In this document: positions 53,399-62,496 of the stretch, piece by piece
How the letters are laid out: each line of letters begins with the position of its first letter
Position numbering within the stretch: the first letter of the stretch is position 1
Assembly (NCBI GenBank): GCA_019694675.1
Contig: JAIBBK010000006.1
Span: forward strand, 1 to 64,000
Direction of reading: 5' to 3'
Length of the DNA: 64,000 nucleotides
From: Ignavibacteria bacterium
Lineage (GTDB): Bacteria; Bacteroidota; Ignavibacteria; Tepidaquicellales; Tepidaquicellaceae
Made by a program: the position numbers and the translations under genes
Notes under the pieces: model-generated
Databases searched by the model: none
Seen by the model: only the letters and a program-made list of their open reading frames with translations
What the model was told of the DNA's origin: nothing

Positions 53399-53453
53399 TA
53401 CAGACGACAGTTAACCGCCTGTCCCTGATCCCCGAATCACCGCTCTGAACCTG

Positions 53454-56030
53454 TTATTTGATAATGGTCATTTTTCTGACACCCTGCACGGCACCTCCCG
53501 CGCTCAGTGAATACAGGTAAACCCCGCTCGGCAATCCGCCCGCAGAGAAATCAACTTCATAACTTCCCGGGCTCTGAGTGCTGTTTACCAGTGTCCTCAC
53601 TTGCCTGCCTGAAATGTCATATACATTCAAAACAACTCTTTCCGTTCTCATCACATCATACTTTATCTTCGTAGTTGGATTGAATGGATTGGGATAGTTC
53701 TGTCCGAGCAAATATCTGCTGGGAACCTCCGACGACACCTGCTCTATGCCGACCACCTGCGCCAGATCAATTTTGTACATTGACCTGCCGTGAGTGCCGG
53801 CAACAAGATAATTTGCCGTGGGATGGATCTTGAAATCATAAACCGAAACCATCGGAAGGCCGTTGCCGAGAAATTGCCATGTTCCTCCGGAATTGAAGCT
53901 GACATAAGCTCCTACATCCGAACCGGCAAAGAGCACGTTCGGCCTTGCGGGATCGATGTCAAACGCATTGACGGGAGCATCAGGCAGGTTTGAACTGATG
54001 TCTGTCCAGTTGGCACCGCGGTTGGTTGTTCTGAATATGTGCGGCTGTGGATCTATCCACTTCAGCCCGTTGAATGTGACATAAGCAATGTTGTCGTTTG
54101 TCGGATCAAATGCCACTCTGGTGATCCACCTGTACGGCAATCCGTTCGAGACCTTTGTCCAGTTCGTTCCGTTGTTTGTCGTTATCCAAACGTTGGCATC
54201 GTCAGTGCCGGCCATTATGATGTTTGAATTCGTCTTCGCAACAGCGATTGTGGAAACGGTTCCTAGTCTTGCCTGGTTTCCGTTTGTCAGATCGGGACTT
54301 ACCGCCGTCCATGATGAAGCCGCGTTGGTTGTTCTGTAAACCCTGTTTGTTCCGTAATAGAGCACGTTGTTATTGTTCGGATCCATTATCACCGGAGTTG
54401 ACCAGTTCTTCTTATCCGTTGAACTTATGCCTGATGTTGCGCCTGAAAAAGATGACCCGCCGTTTGTTGATTTTCCAAGGGCGCCGTTCTGTGATTCCGC
54501 ATAGATGATGTTAGGGTTGGTGGGATCAACGATCACGTAGAATCCGTCGCCGCCGTAGATCGTCGTCCAGTCGCTGAGCGATCCCGTCAGTGTCCTGTTA
54601 GTGCCGTTGTCCTGCGTTCCTCCGTAAAGTCTCTGAGGATTTGTCCTGTCAATTCCGATCTCGTAAAACTGAGTCACGGGGAGGTTCTGCACTTTGGCAA
54701 ATGTGCTTCCGGAGTTCGACGATCTGTAAATGCCACCGTCGTTGCCGAGTATGATCGTGTTCGGATCTCCCGGCTTGAATGCAAGTGCATGCTGATCAAC
54801 ATGAACGGATCCGGAAATTTCAGTCCATGACGTGCCGGAGTTGGTTGTCTTCATCACTTCAAGGTCAAGCACATAGACTGTGTTCGGATCTGTTGGATGA
54901 ACACGCACTTGTCCGAAATACCAGCTGAAAGTTGAGAAGCCGCTCTGCAGTCCGCCGCCGTTGGCATTTGTCCAGTTAAGCCCTGCATTTGTTGTCTTGA
55001 AGAATCCGGAATATGTGGTTCCGTTCGTGTACAGAGCGTATGAAATGTTCGGGTTTGAATTGCTGATGCTTAGCCCAATCCTGCCTACGTTCGTTGTTGA
55101 TGAATTGGGAAGGCCGTTTGCCGGACCGAGTGCAGTCCAGTTGTCGCCGCCGTTTGTGGTCTTGTAGATCCCGCTGCCGCTGCCGTAAAGCTGTCCGCCG
55201 TTTGGATAGCGCGTTCTCTGCCACATAGCAGCCATCATATTTGCTGGATTAACGGGATCCATTGTGATGTCAATGGCACCGCATGAATCAGTGACGAAGA
55301 GTACTCTGCTCCATGTTGCGCCGCCGTTGTCGCTTCTGTACACGCCCCGTTCAGGGTTCGGGCCGAAGTATGATCCGACAGCCGCTACATAAACGCGCAG
55401 GGGATTCTGCGGATTCACAAGCACGCGCCCTATTGTAACAGTGTTCTCCAGTCCGATCCTTTGCCATGAGGCTCCGCCGTTCGTTGACTTGTACATTCCG
55501 CCGCCGGAAAAATTGTTTTGGCCTCCGTTCGGTTCGCCCGTTCCAACATACACAATGTTTGAGTTGACAGGGTCGACCGCAATGTCGCCTGCAGGAAGAA
55601 CCGACTGATCGTCGAAAATGGAAGTCCATGTAAGTCCTGCATCCGTTGACTTGAATACTCCTCCTGTTGCTGCGCCTGCATATACAATGTTAGCGTTGTT
55701 GGGATCATATTCGATATCCGAGATCCTGCCGCCTATGTTCGTGGGGCCTGCAAACTCCCAAGTGGCCGCAGAGTTGTCGGTCATTGCCGCACTTCTCATA
55801 TCCTGAGCTTTCTCCAGCGCCTCGATGTGAGCTCCGGGATCGGCTTTGTAGAAAGGAAATGTGCGCTTTATGAATTCATGATCGGAAGGATATTTTCCCG
55901 GTTCGCCTTCTTTGGGCCTGGGCGAATCGTTACCGGTATTCGGATCCGCATCCCGGTCGTTTCCTGCTGTGAAGTATATCACAAATGCGGCCAGCAGTAA
56001 GGCCGCTGTTATTATTGAAACGGGCTTCAT
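53454..56030 (-). CDS. Secreted Asp-box/VPS10-like repeat protein with NPFNP-type sorting tail
   Basis: 858 residues. Signal peptide 1-~23 ('ITAALLLAAFVIYFTAG'). About a dozen Asp-box motifs ('FKSTDAGLTWTSI', 'YKSTNGGASWQRI', 'MKTTNSGTSWTEI', 'FRTTNRGANWTDI') build sortilin-like propellers. It shares with the 20151 protein 'H[VA]DQH' followed by 'NDGGI'. The C-terminus has 'GQNYPNPFNPTTKIKYDV' and 'LPSGVYLYSLSAGG', ending 'KMTIIK', i.e. the other tail class. Convergent with the barrel pair. Probably exported via T9SS; role unknown. Confidence 0.88.
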   Translation of the reverse strand: MKPVSIITAALLLAAFVIYFTAGNDRDADPNTGNDSPRPKEGEPGKYPSDHEFIKRTFPFYKADPGAHIEALEKAQDMRSAAMTDNSAATWEFAGPTNIGGRISDIEYDPNNANIVYAGAATGGVFKSTDAGLTWTSIFDDQSVLPAGDIAVDPVNSNIVYVGTGEPNGGQNNFSGGGMYKSTNGGASWQRIGLENTVTIGRVLVNPQNPLRVYVAAVGSYFGPNPERGVYRSDNGGATWSRVLFVTDSCGAIDITMDPVNPANMMAAMWQRTRYPNGGQLYGSGSGIYKTTNGGDNWTALGPANGLPNSSTTNVGRIGLSISNSNPNISYALYTNGTTYSGFFKTTNAGLNWTNANGGGLQSGFSTFSWYFGQVRVHPTDPNTVYVLDLEVMKTTNSGTSWTEISGSVHVDQHALAFKPGDPNTIILGNDGGIYRSSNSGSTFAKVQNLPVTQFYEIGIDRTNPQRLYGGTQDNGTNRTLTGSLSDWTTIYGGDGFYVIVDPTNPNIIYAESQNGALGKSTNGGSSFSGATSGISSTDKKNWSTPVIMDPNNNNVLYYGTNRVYRTTNAASSWTAVSPDLTNGNQARLGTVSTIAVAKTNSNIIMAGTDDANVWITTNNGTNWTKVSNGLPYRWITRVAFDPTNDNIAYVTFNGLKWIDPQPHIFRTTNRGANWTDISSNLPDAPVNAFDIDPARPNVLFAGSDVGAYVSFNSGGTWQFLGNGLPMVSVYDFKIHPTANYLVAGTHGRSMYKIDLAQVVGIEQVSSEVPSRYLLGQNYPNPFNPTTKIKYDVMRTERVVLNVYDISGRQVRTLVNSTQSPGSYEVDFSAGGLPSGVYLYSLSAGGAVQGVRKMTIIK

Positions 56031-56173
56031 TGTCCTGACTTGAATTTTGATTGCAGCAAAGATATGAATTAGTGCCTGTAGTTGAAACTACTTCCACCGG
56101 CCTTTGAGCCGTTGAGGACTATTGCACAGAATATGTTTTCGGATCATAAAACTCAGCATCTGCCCGCAAAACC

Positions 56174-57289
56174 TCATCCGGCAAGTCTTTCATAGATCTT
56201 CATCACCTTCTCCGTCATAGATGCTGAAGTGAAGTTCTGCGCGGTTGATCTTGCCTCTGCTGCCAGTCTGTTTCTAAGGCCAGCATCATTGAACAGCAAT
56301 TCCAGATGCTTCAAATATCCTTCCGGGTCACCGGTATCAAACAACATTCCGTTGACTCCGTCCGTGATCAGCTCCCTGTTAGGTGCAATGCCGCTTGCAA
56401 GTATGCACCTTCCGGATGCGGCTGCCTCAAGCAGGGCTATGGAGAAGCCTTCCCACAGCGTCGGAAAGACGAACAGGTCTATCAGCGGATAATACTTCTC
56501 GGTATCAGCAACCTCGCCTGCAAATATGACCTTGTCTTCAATCCCTTCTTCAAGAGCCGCCTTCCTGCATGCTTCAAGCAACCGGCCGCTACCGGCAAAA
56601 AGCATCTTTGCGCTTTCATTACTCCTGAGGAAACCTGATGTGTGCCTGAGCATGAATATCTGATTCTTCTGTTCGTCAAAACGAGATACAAGTCCTATGA
56701 CGAAATTCTCTTGGCCAAGTCCGAGACTATTCATGAGTCCGGCATCCTTGCGGCTCGCGGAAAATCTTTGCGTTTCAATGCCGTTGTGAATTGTAACTGT
56801 AACGGATGGGTCAGCGATCTTAAGTTCAACAGCAGTTCTTCTGTCATTCTCCGAGGGACAGATCACAGCATCACGGTACTTCGAAAGATGCTGTTCAATT
56901 GCGAGCGTACCGAATCGGCGCAACGGATTCGGTGAATTTATGTAGTGAATCCCGTGTATTGTGTGCACCACCGGAATCTTGCCTGACTTCTTTTTGTAAA
57001 AGCCGGAATACATTCCCGCAACACCGCCGTGGGAGTGCAGAACATCAATGTCTTCTTCCTCAATGATCTTTCTGAGTTCATTCAGGTGTTTCAGTCTGTA
57101 GAGTTTGGGAAGTTCGATCGGTAAGAATCTGCTCCCGGTCATTTCAACCTCATTCATGAATGCACCGGCTCCGGATGCCGAAACAACTGCATCCACTTTG
57201 CCTTTGTCAAAGTTCCTGAGCAGAGATAGAATGTGCGTCTGTCCGCCTCCGAGAAATCCGCCGTCTATCAGTTCAAGTACTCTCATCAC
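56174..57289 (-). CDS. Glycosyltransferase family 4 (GT-B)
   Basis: 371 residues, cytoplasmic retaining glycosyltransferase. Seen: 'LELIDGGFLGGGQTHILSLL', 'DVLHSHGGVAGMYSGF', 'VVHTIHGIHY', 'VTIHNGIETQRF', 'GLVSRFDEQKNQ' and the EX7E region 'FPTLWEGFSIALLEAAASGR'. Last gene of a three-gene operon with two GT2 genes; overlaps the upstream gene by 17 nt. Met2 is an alternative start. Likely builds surface polysaccharide; sugar unknown. Confidence 0.92.
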   Translation of the reverse strand: MMRVLELIDGGFLGGGQTHILSLLRNFDKGKVDAVVSASGAGAFMNEVEMTGSRFLPIELPKLYRLKHLNELRKIIEEEDIDVLHSHGGVAGMYSGFYKKKSGKIPVVHTIHGIHYINSPNPLRRFGTLAIEQHLSKYRDAVICPSENDRRTAVELKIADPSVTVTIHNGIETQRFSASRKDAGLMNSLGLGQENFVIGLVSRFDEQKNQIFMLRHTSGFLRSNESAKMLFAGSGRLLEACRKAALEEGIEDKVIFAGEVADTEKYYPLIDLFVFPTLWEGFSIALLEAAASGRCILASGIAPNRELITDGVNGMLFDTGDPEGYLKHLELLFNDAGLRNRLAAEARSTAQNFTSASMTEKVMKIYERLAG

Positions 57290-58178
57290 TTCTCCTCATG
57301 CCTAACACCAGCTTAAGAATGTCTTTGTCGATCTTCCGGAATCCTCCGAGGTATCTTGCAGAGAACTTCAGAAAGAGATAGATGCGAAGCAATGATCTGC
57401 CGGCAATTCCGTTATGCTTTCTGTAATAGTAAAGTTGAGATTCTTTTGCAAAGTAATATGTGTCACTGCTGAACTTCTCGTTCACGTTCTCACCTTTGTA
57501 ATGTATGATCTTTCCAACGGGCAGATAGTATATCTTCCTGCCGGAATCATGTACTCTCTTGCAGATGTCCGCATCCTCATAGAAAAGGAAGAATCTTTCA
57601 TCGAACCCGCCGATCTTCATGAAATACTCCCTTTCGATCAGCATCGATGCTCCGCTTACCCAGTCAACTTCTGCGATTCCCGTGACCGGCATTTCATGTT
57701 CTCCGTTTACTTTGCGGCTCTTCTGTTGCTTCTCGTCAGACTTGTTCCTGATCTCATTCATGAAAGTGTTTTCCTTCCAGTATGACAATTGCACACTCCC
57801 GTCAGGATTGAAGAGTCTCAGTCCTCCAATGCCGAAGTCCTGCGGAAGCTTGAGTCTGAGGAACCCTTCTATGAAGTCTTCCACAACAAGTGTGTCAGGA
57901 TTCAGGAACAGCAGATATTTTCCCGATGCATTCTTTGCCGCGAGGTTGTTGGCGTGCGGAAAACCCTTGTTTGTGTTCTCGATGACCGCAATATCGGGCG
58001 CAATATCTTTCAGAATGCTGAGATCTTCATAGGGAGAATTATTGACCGCGATCATCTCATAATCATCGGCACTGAGTTTGTCCACAATTGAACTGACGCA
58101 TTCGGCAATAAACTTTCTTTGAAAGTAATTGACTATGATGACGGAGAACAGCTTGCCTTCCATTCGATCACCGCTCAC
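57273..58178 (-). CDS. Glycosyltransferase family 2 (rhamnosyltransferase-like)
   Basis: 301 residues, GT-A fold. 'FSVIIVNYFQRKFIAECVSS', 'NTNKGFPHANNLAAKNASGK', metal-site region 'LFLNPDTLVVEDF', 'DWVSGASMLIEREYFMKIGG' and 'FFLFYEDADICKRV' are typical of O-antigen GT2 enzymes. A C-terminal positively charged helix may bind membrane. Start overlaps the 58175 gene by 4 nt (ATGA), showing translational coupling. Confidence 0.92.
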   Translation of the reverse strand: MSGDRMEGKLFSVIIVNYFQRKFIAECVSSIVDKLSADDYEMIAVNNSPYEDLSILKDIAPDIAVIENTNKGFPHANNLAAKNASGKYLLFLNPDTLVVEDFIEGFLRLKLPQDFGIGGLRLFNPDGSVQLSYWKENTFMNEIRNKSDEKQQKSRKVNGEHEMPVTGIAEVDWVSGASMLIEREYFMKIGGFDERFFLFYEDADICKRVHDSGRKIYYLPVGKIIHYKGENVNEKFSSDTYYFAKESQLYYYRKHNGIAGRSLLRIYLFLKFSARYLGGFRKIDKDILKLVLGMRRSDEST

Positions 58179-59134
58179 CTAAGTATGCTCCTTACATAGT
58201 CTTTCGAAACTCTTACTTTCTTCGTAATGATTCTTCGCTTTCTAAGCGAGTTTCCGATCTCGCCGAGTCCCTGCACATAGCCCTTGACCGCAGATGCAAA
58301 GAGTGACGGCGAATGCCTGAAAAGAAAGATCAGATAGCGCTTCACCCTTACCGCAGCAAAGAACGGAAACGAATAAAGATAAAGCTTTGCGGGATAATTT
58401 TTGATCCTCAGAGCGATGAGGTTCTTTTCGCAGAGCATGGTCTGAAATCCCGACATACCAGAAGTGGTTGCTCCGCGCTTGTGGTAACAGACCGCTTTCG
58501 GATTGTAATAACATTTGAAACCAAGAAGCTGAAGCCTGAAGCTGAAATCAACATCCTCGTAGTAGGCAAAGAAATCCTCATCAAAGAATCCTGCTTCGTC
58601 AAATACTTCCCTTTTGTATATCGCCGCGCCTGCGCATGCTCCAAAGATGTACTCCTCTTTATCATACTGCCCTTCGTCCTTCTCCCCGAAGCCTCTTGCA
58701 TAAGGTGAACCGAGCGGCTTGATGAAATCCCCCGCATCATCGATCATTCTCCTGTCGCTGAAGTTAAGCATCTTGCATGCCCCGCTACCGGCATCCTTCA
58801 TGTTCACTGCGCGGAGCATCTCTTCCACAAAATCCTCCGCGCATTCGGTGTCGTTGTTAAGCAGAAGTATGTATTTGCAGTTATCATCCCCGAGCGCGTC
58901 CTTTATGCCTTCATTCACAGCCCTTGCAAATCCTGTGTTCTCTGACATCTGCAGTATTCTTACTCCGGGATAATTGCTCCGGGTGAATGCAACGGATTCA
59001 TCTGACGAGTTATTGTCAACAAGAATAACGCCGAAGTCTTTGAATGACTGCCTCTGCAGTGAGTCAAAACAATCCCTGAGATGCTTTAAGCCGTTGAAGT
59101 TTGGTATGATTATGAATACTGATCTGCCTGTCAA
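58175..59134 (-). CDS. Glycosyltransferase family 2
   Basis: 319 residues, first gene of the operon. 'FIIIPNFNGLKHLRDCFDSL', 'VDNNSSDESV', 'ENTGFARAVNEGI', 'LLLNNDTECAEDFVEEML' (metal site), 'GACAGAAIYKREVFDEAG' and 'FFAYYEDVDFSFRLQLLG' are seen. A basic C-terminal region contains a hydrophobic stretch. Same subfamily as the next gene downstream. The donor sugar cannot be told. Confidence 0.92.
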   Translation of the reverse strand: MTGRSVFIIIPNFNGLKHLRDCFDSLQRQSFKDFGVILVDNNSSDESVAFTRSNYPGVRILQMSENTGFARAVNEGIKDALGDDNCKYILLLNNDTECAEDFVEEMLRAVNMKDAGSGACKMLNFSDRRMIDDAGDFIKPLGSPYARGFGEKDEGQYDKEEYIFGACAGAAIYKREVFDEAGFFDEDFFAYYEDVDFSFRLQLLGFKCYYNPKAVCYHKRGATTSGMSGFQTMLCEKNLIALRIKNYPAKLYLYSFPFFAAVRVKRYLIFLFRHSPSLFASAVKGYVQGLGEIGNSLRKRRIITKKVRVSKDYVRSILR

Positions 59135-59331
59135 ACCCTGGGTGGAAAGTTTATTTGACGTTCATATCCGACTGCAGGACATTTCCCTGCTGCAGTTGTG
59201 CGTTACGCTGATTCCGTGTGCATCAAGTTATCAAAGCGGTTGTGTTGAAGCAATGTAATTAACCCGAAGCAGATATGCGGATCTTACAATTAATGACTTC
59301 CAATAATTACTTGTTATCGGGATATTGATGA

Positions 59332-59997
59332 ATGAAAGGTATGATACTCGCCGCAGGATTCGGCACAAGGCTCAGGCCGCTAACAGACACTAAACCCAAG
59401 GCGCTCGTAAGCTACAAAGGCAAACCGCTTGTGGTTCATCAGATCCGGAGACTTATGTCTGCGGGAATAACAGAGATAGTGATCAACGCGCATCATTTTT
59501 CTGAGCAGGTGGTTGAGTTCTTCATGCAGAACAGATTCGATGCAGATATTTCAGTCATAGTGGAAAATGAGATCCTTGGAACAGGCGGCGGAATACTCAA
59601 TGCATCAGATCATCTGCGCGGTTCAGACTTTGCTGTTGTTAATGTTGATGTTGAGACCGACATGAACCTGAGCGATATGATCATTGAGCACAGGTCACGC
59701 AAACCCCTGGCCACACTGGCAGTGCAGAAGAGAAGATCGGGAAGGTATCTTGAGTTCTCACCGGAGATGAAACTCATGCGCAGGGCGGCAGACGATTCTG
59801 CCAAAGACAGATTGTTCGCATTCAACGGTATTCATGTGGTCTCCGATGAATTTCTCAGTCTCGGATTTGGATCCGGCTTTTCGGATATTCTTGATCTTTA
59901 CTTCAGAGCTATTGAATCCGGTAAGACAATAACAGGGTATGACGCAGGAGAATGTTCGTTCAGGGATCTTGGAAAGACGGAGAATCTTCTAAGCTGA
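59332..59997 (+). CDS. Sugar-1-phosphate nucleotidyltransferase (MurU/HddC-like)
   Basis: 221 residues, single nucleotidyltransferase domain without a beta-helix. 'MILAAGFGTRLRPLTDTKPK' at the N-terminus, 'EIVINAHHF', 'ILGTGGGILNASDHL' and 'AVVNVDVETD' (metal Asp). The 'GTGGG' segment resembles MurNAc-1-phosphate uridylyltransferase and heptose-1-phosphate nucleotidyltransferases; the substrate is uncertain. Divergent from the glycosyltransferase operon, so NDP-sugar supply for it is a reasonable inference. Confidence 0.88.
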   Translation: MKGMILAAGFGTRLRPLTDTKPKALVSYKGKPLVVHQIRRLMSAGITEIVINAHHFSEQVVEFFMQNRFDADISVIVENEILGTGGGILNASDHLRGSDFAVVNVDVETDMNLSDMIIEHRSRKPLATLAVQKRRSGRYLEFSPEMKLMRRAADDSAKDRLFAFNGIHVVSDEFLSLGFGSGFSDILDLYFRAIESGKTITGYDAGECSFRDLGKTENLLS

Positions 59998-60058
59998 TTC
60001 TCATTGTCAGGTTGGCAAGCATTTGAAAAGAAAGGACAACTATCTCCGGCAACAGCCG

Positions 60059-60301
60059 TCACTGCACAGCTTCTATTCTCTTGACAGAAGGGATCTCATT
60101 CATCAAAGCTCTTTCTATACCTGCGCGAAGCGTCATCATTCCTAGCGGACAGCTCTTGCAGTTTCCAAGCAGTCTCACTTTAACTATTCCGTCTTCACAT
60201 GTTTCATAGAGCTCAACGTCGCCGCCGTCCTGCTGAAGAAATGGCCTTACCATCTCAAGCACTCTTTCAACGTTCTCTCTGTTCAGTTCTGTCTCAGGCA
60301 T
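60059..60301 (-). CDS. NifU-like C-terminal domain protein (Fe-S scaffold)
   Basis: 80 residues, consisting only of the NifU C-terminal domain. 'VRPFLQQDGGDVELY' and the cluster motif 'GNCKSCPLGMMTLRAGIERA' with its CxxC are present. It probably carries a transient Fe-S cluster. It is the last gene of a minus-strand run with the Mrp ATPase and a lipoprotein (9-10 nt spacings), fitting Fe-S delivery. Confidence 0.92.
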   Translation of the reverse strand: MPETELNRENVERVLEMVRPFLQQDGGDVELYETCEDGIVKVRLLGNCKSCPLGMMTLRAGIERALMNEIPSVKRIEAVQ

Positions 60302-60310
60302 TTCTGTAAC

Positions 60311-60751
60311 TTAGTCCAGTTTTTTCATGCTCTCGCGGATGCTCCGCGCATAGTCAAGCTTCCACACTCCGCTTTCCTTCACTGCGTACATGTCAGACTT
60401 TTTCTCGTCCTTGGTCATGATCACCACAACTGCAGAGTCGCCGTTCTTCTTTTCATCAACAACATCAAAGTCAATTCCCGCCATGCCAAGCGGGCTCACG
60501 TCAGACACATTCTTTTCAAAGTATTCCTTGCCGCTCTGATTCCTGCTCTTTGCAATGTCGTCAAACATTGACTGTGAATTCCTGGAAAGGTAGTTCCACG
60601 CCCTTCCCGAATTCTGCTCTTTGAGCGCCTTCACAAAGTCCTTAACGGCATTGGCCGGAGAATCCGATCCTCCCGTACCCCCGCATCCGCCTGCAATCAG
60701 CAAAGCGCCGAGTATGATTGCCGGCATCATTGATTTCAGTTTCCTGATCAT
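60311..60751 (-). CDS. Predicted lipoprotein, DUF4878-like
   Basis: 146 residues. Signal with lipobox-type 'LLIAGGCGG' (Cys ~23), then a small NTF2-like alpha/beta domain: 'AVKDFVKALKEQNSGRAWNY', 'FDVVDEKKNGDSAVVVIMT' and 'KESGVWKLDYAR'. The pattern resembles DUF4878-type lipoproteins. It lies between mrp and the NifU-like gene; a functional tie to Fe-S assembly is not evident. Confidence 0.75.
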   Translation of the reverse strand: MIRKLKSMMPAIILGALLIAGGCGGTGGSDSPANAVKDFVKALKEQNSGRAWNYLSRNSQSMFDDIAKSRNQSGKEYFEKNVSDVSPLGMAGIDFDVVDEKKNGDSAVVVIMTKDEKKSDMYAVKESGVWKLDYARSIRESMKKLD

Positions 60752-60761
60752 ATTCTTAGAT

Positions 60762-61847
60762 CTAAATTTCGATCACGGTTTCGGGTTTGTCTTTCCTTTG
60801 AGAATTGAACCGCGTGATCTCCTTTGCAAGTTCGCTGGCGATCTTCTCAAACACTGCCGCAGTTTTCTCCGCACCCTTCTTATCGGGCAGTGGCACACCT
60901 TCATCACCGGCGGCTCTTATCTCCGAGTTCACGGGGATCTCTCCAAGCAGCTTTATGCCGAACTCACTGCACATCTTCTCACCGCCGCCCTTCCCGAAAA
61001 TGTAATCCCTTGTACCGTTTGCGCCTTCGTAATAACTCATATTCTCAATCACACCAATTGTAGGCACGCTCACCTTCTCAAACATTATGTATCCCTTTCT
61101 TGCGTCTGCAAGCGAGATCTCTTGCGGAGTGGTGACAATAACTGCACCTGTAAGCGGAATTGTCTGGCTCAATGTCAGCTGAATGTCGCCTGTCCCGGGA
61201 GGCATGTCAAACAGAAGAAAATCAAGGTCACCCCACAGCACATCGCCCATGAACTGCTTCAGCGCGCTCGAGGCCATCGGGCCTCTCCATACCACGGCAG
61301 TGTTCTCTTCCATCAGAAATCCTATAGACATAAGCTTCACGCCGAACTTCTCCACAGGCACAAGCTTGTTCTTTCCTTCCGACTGCGTAACGAACGGCTT
61401 TTGTTTCACTCCGAACATCAGCGGTATGGATGGACCGTAGATATCCGCGTCAATCAGTCCCGTCCTGTAGCCCGCCTTTGCAAGCGACGCGGCAAGGTTT
61501 ACGGCAACAGTTGACTTGCCCACGCCGCCCTTGCCTGAAGCCACTGCAATCGTGTTCAGCACACCCGGAAGTACTTCCGACTTCTTCTTATTAACATGCT
61601 CGGTAACACCTCTTACAAAACTGATGTTCGTTTCGGAGATTTCCGGAATGTCTCTTTCGAAAGCTTTCCTTGCTTCATCAATGATCTTCGAAACAACGCC
61701 CTCATCCGTTTCGGGAGTTGCGAGAGTGAGGCTGAGTTTCTTTCCGTTGAGAGAAATGTTTCTCACCAGCCCGGCGGCTTCAAAGCTCTTGCCCGAAACC
61801 GGTTCTGTGATCTTAGAGAGAGTCTCTCTTATTCTTTGTTCAGTCAT
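60762..61847 (-). CDS. mrp: Mrp/NBP35 family P-loop ATPase (Fe-S carrier)
   Basis: 361 residues from ATG 61847 (a TTG two codons upstream is less likely). An N-terminal DUF59/MIP18-like domain (~1-80) is followed by the ATPase with deviant Walker A 'ASGKGGVGKSTVAVNLAASL', 'GLIDADIYGPSIPLMFG', 'PPGTGDIQLTLSQ' and 'FGKGGGEKMCSEFG'. The C-terminal CxxC that binds a bridging cluster in E. coli Mrp is replaced by 'YYEGANGTRDYIF', as also recalled for other Bacteroidota homologues. Heads the operon with a lipoprotein and a NifU-like protein. Confidence 0.92.
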   Translation of the reverse strand: MTEQRIRETLSKITEPVSGKSFEAAGLVRNISLNGKKLSLTLATPETDEGVVSKIIDEARKAFERDIPEISETNISFVRGVTEHVNKKKSEVLPGVLNTIAVASGKGGVGKSTVAVNLAASLAKAGYRTGLIDADIYGPSIPLMFGVKQKPFVTQSEGKNKLVPVEKFGVKLMSIGFLMEENTAVVWRGPMASSALKQFMGDVLWGDLDFLLFDMPPGTGDIQLTLSQTIPLTGAVIVTTPQEISLADARKGYIMFEKVSVPTIGVIENMSYYEGANGTRDYIFGKGGGEKMCSEFGIKLLGEIPVNSEIRAAGDEGVPLPDKKGAEKTAAVFEKIASELAKEITRFNSQRKDKPETVIEI

Positions 61848-62010
61848 AATCAAATTGGCATCAAGGTAACAAATCTAACATATGTGTAAAATGCACTTTG
61901 CGTGCACCAAACTGTTCAGCCGCAACTTGTGAAATAGATAGGGCATAATTCCTATCATAATTGAATCAGTTGGGCAAAAACAATAATTTGCAGCAACCGA
62001 ATTAACAGAG

Positions 62011-62430
62011 ATGAAAGACAAGATCATAGAGACCATAAAGGAAACTGCGGAATCCATTTCCGACACCGTTGATGTGGTTAAGGAGTCCGGTGCAGACAAG
62101 CTGAAGGAGATCATGGATGAAGTGTTTGCATCGGCCGCTGTAATTAACAGGTCCGGCTTTACGACAGAAGGCGTTTCAGTAAACCTCGGGCTTCCGCCGG
62201 AGATAGTCGGCGTTTTCAGATTTGACAGGGATGTGCCGAACGAAGAATGGGAGAAGCTGTTTGCCGAGACGGAAGACAAACAGAGCCTTAACGCCCTGCT
62301 CAGAGCTTTGTTCAAGGCTCAGGACATTACGGAAAAACTGAAGATAGGCGAGTTTATGCTTGACAAGGTCAGCGTTGTGTTCACATTTCCTCCGGGCATC
62401 GGGCTTTCATTCAAGCCGAAAGCCAGGTGA
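62011..62430 (+). CDS. Hypothetical protein
   Basis: 139 residues, soluble. The first ~50 residues are an amphipathic charged helix ('IIETIKETAESISDTVDVVK'). The rest is alpha/beta with 'GLPPEIVGVFRFDRDVPNEE' and 'VVFTFPPGIGLSFKPKAR'. No family recognised. ATG start; first of three small plus-strand genes before the MBL hydrolase. Codon use is like its neighbours. Confidence 0.75.
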   Translation: MKDKIIETIKETAESISDTVDVVKESGADKLKEIMDEVFASAAVINRSGFTTEGVSVNLGLPPEIVGVFRFDRDVPNEEWEKLFAETEDKQSLNALLRALFKAQDITEKLKIGEFMLDKVSVVFTFPPGIGLSFKPKAR

Positions 62431-62496
62431 CAACTCTTGAGAACTTTGTGCCAGTGTCTTCATACACAGGTATGCATTTAAGTAATTGAATCTCAG

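Noticed and set aside
60621..61514. 297-residue plus-strand frame opposite mrp and the lipoprotein
   Set aside because: Antisense shadow of two well-supported genes; His/Cys-rich, without domain signals.
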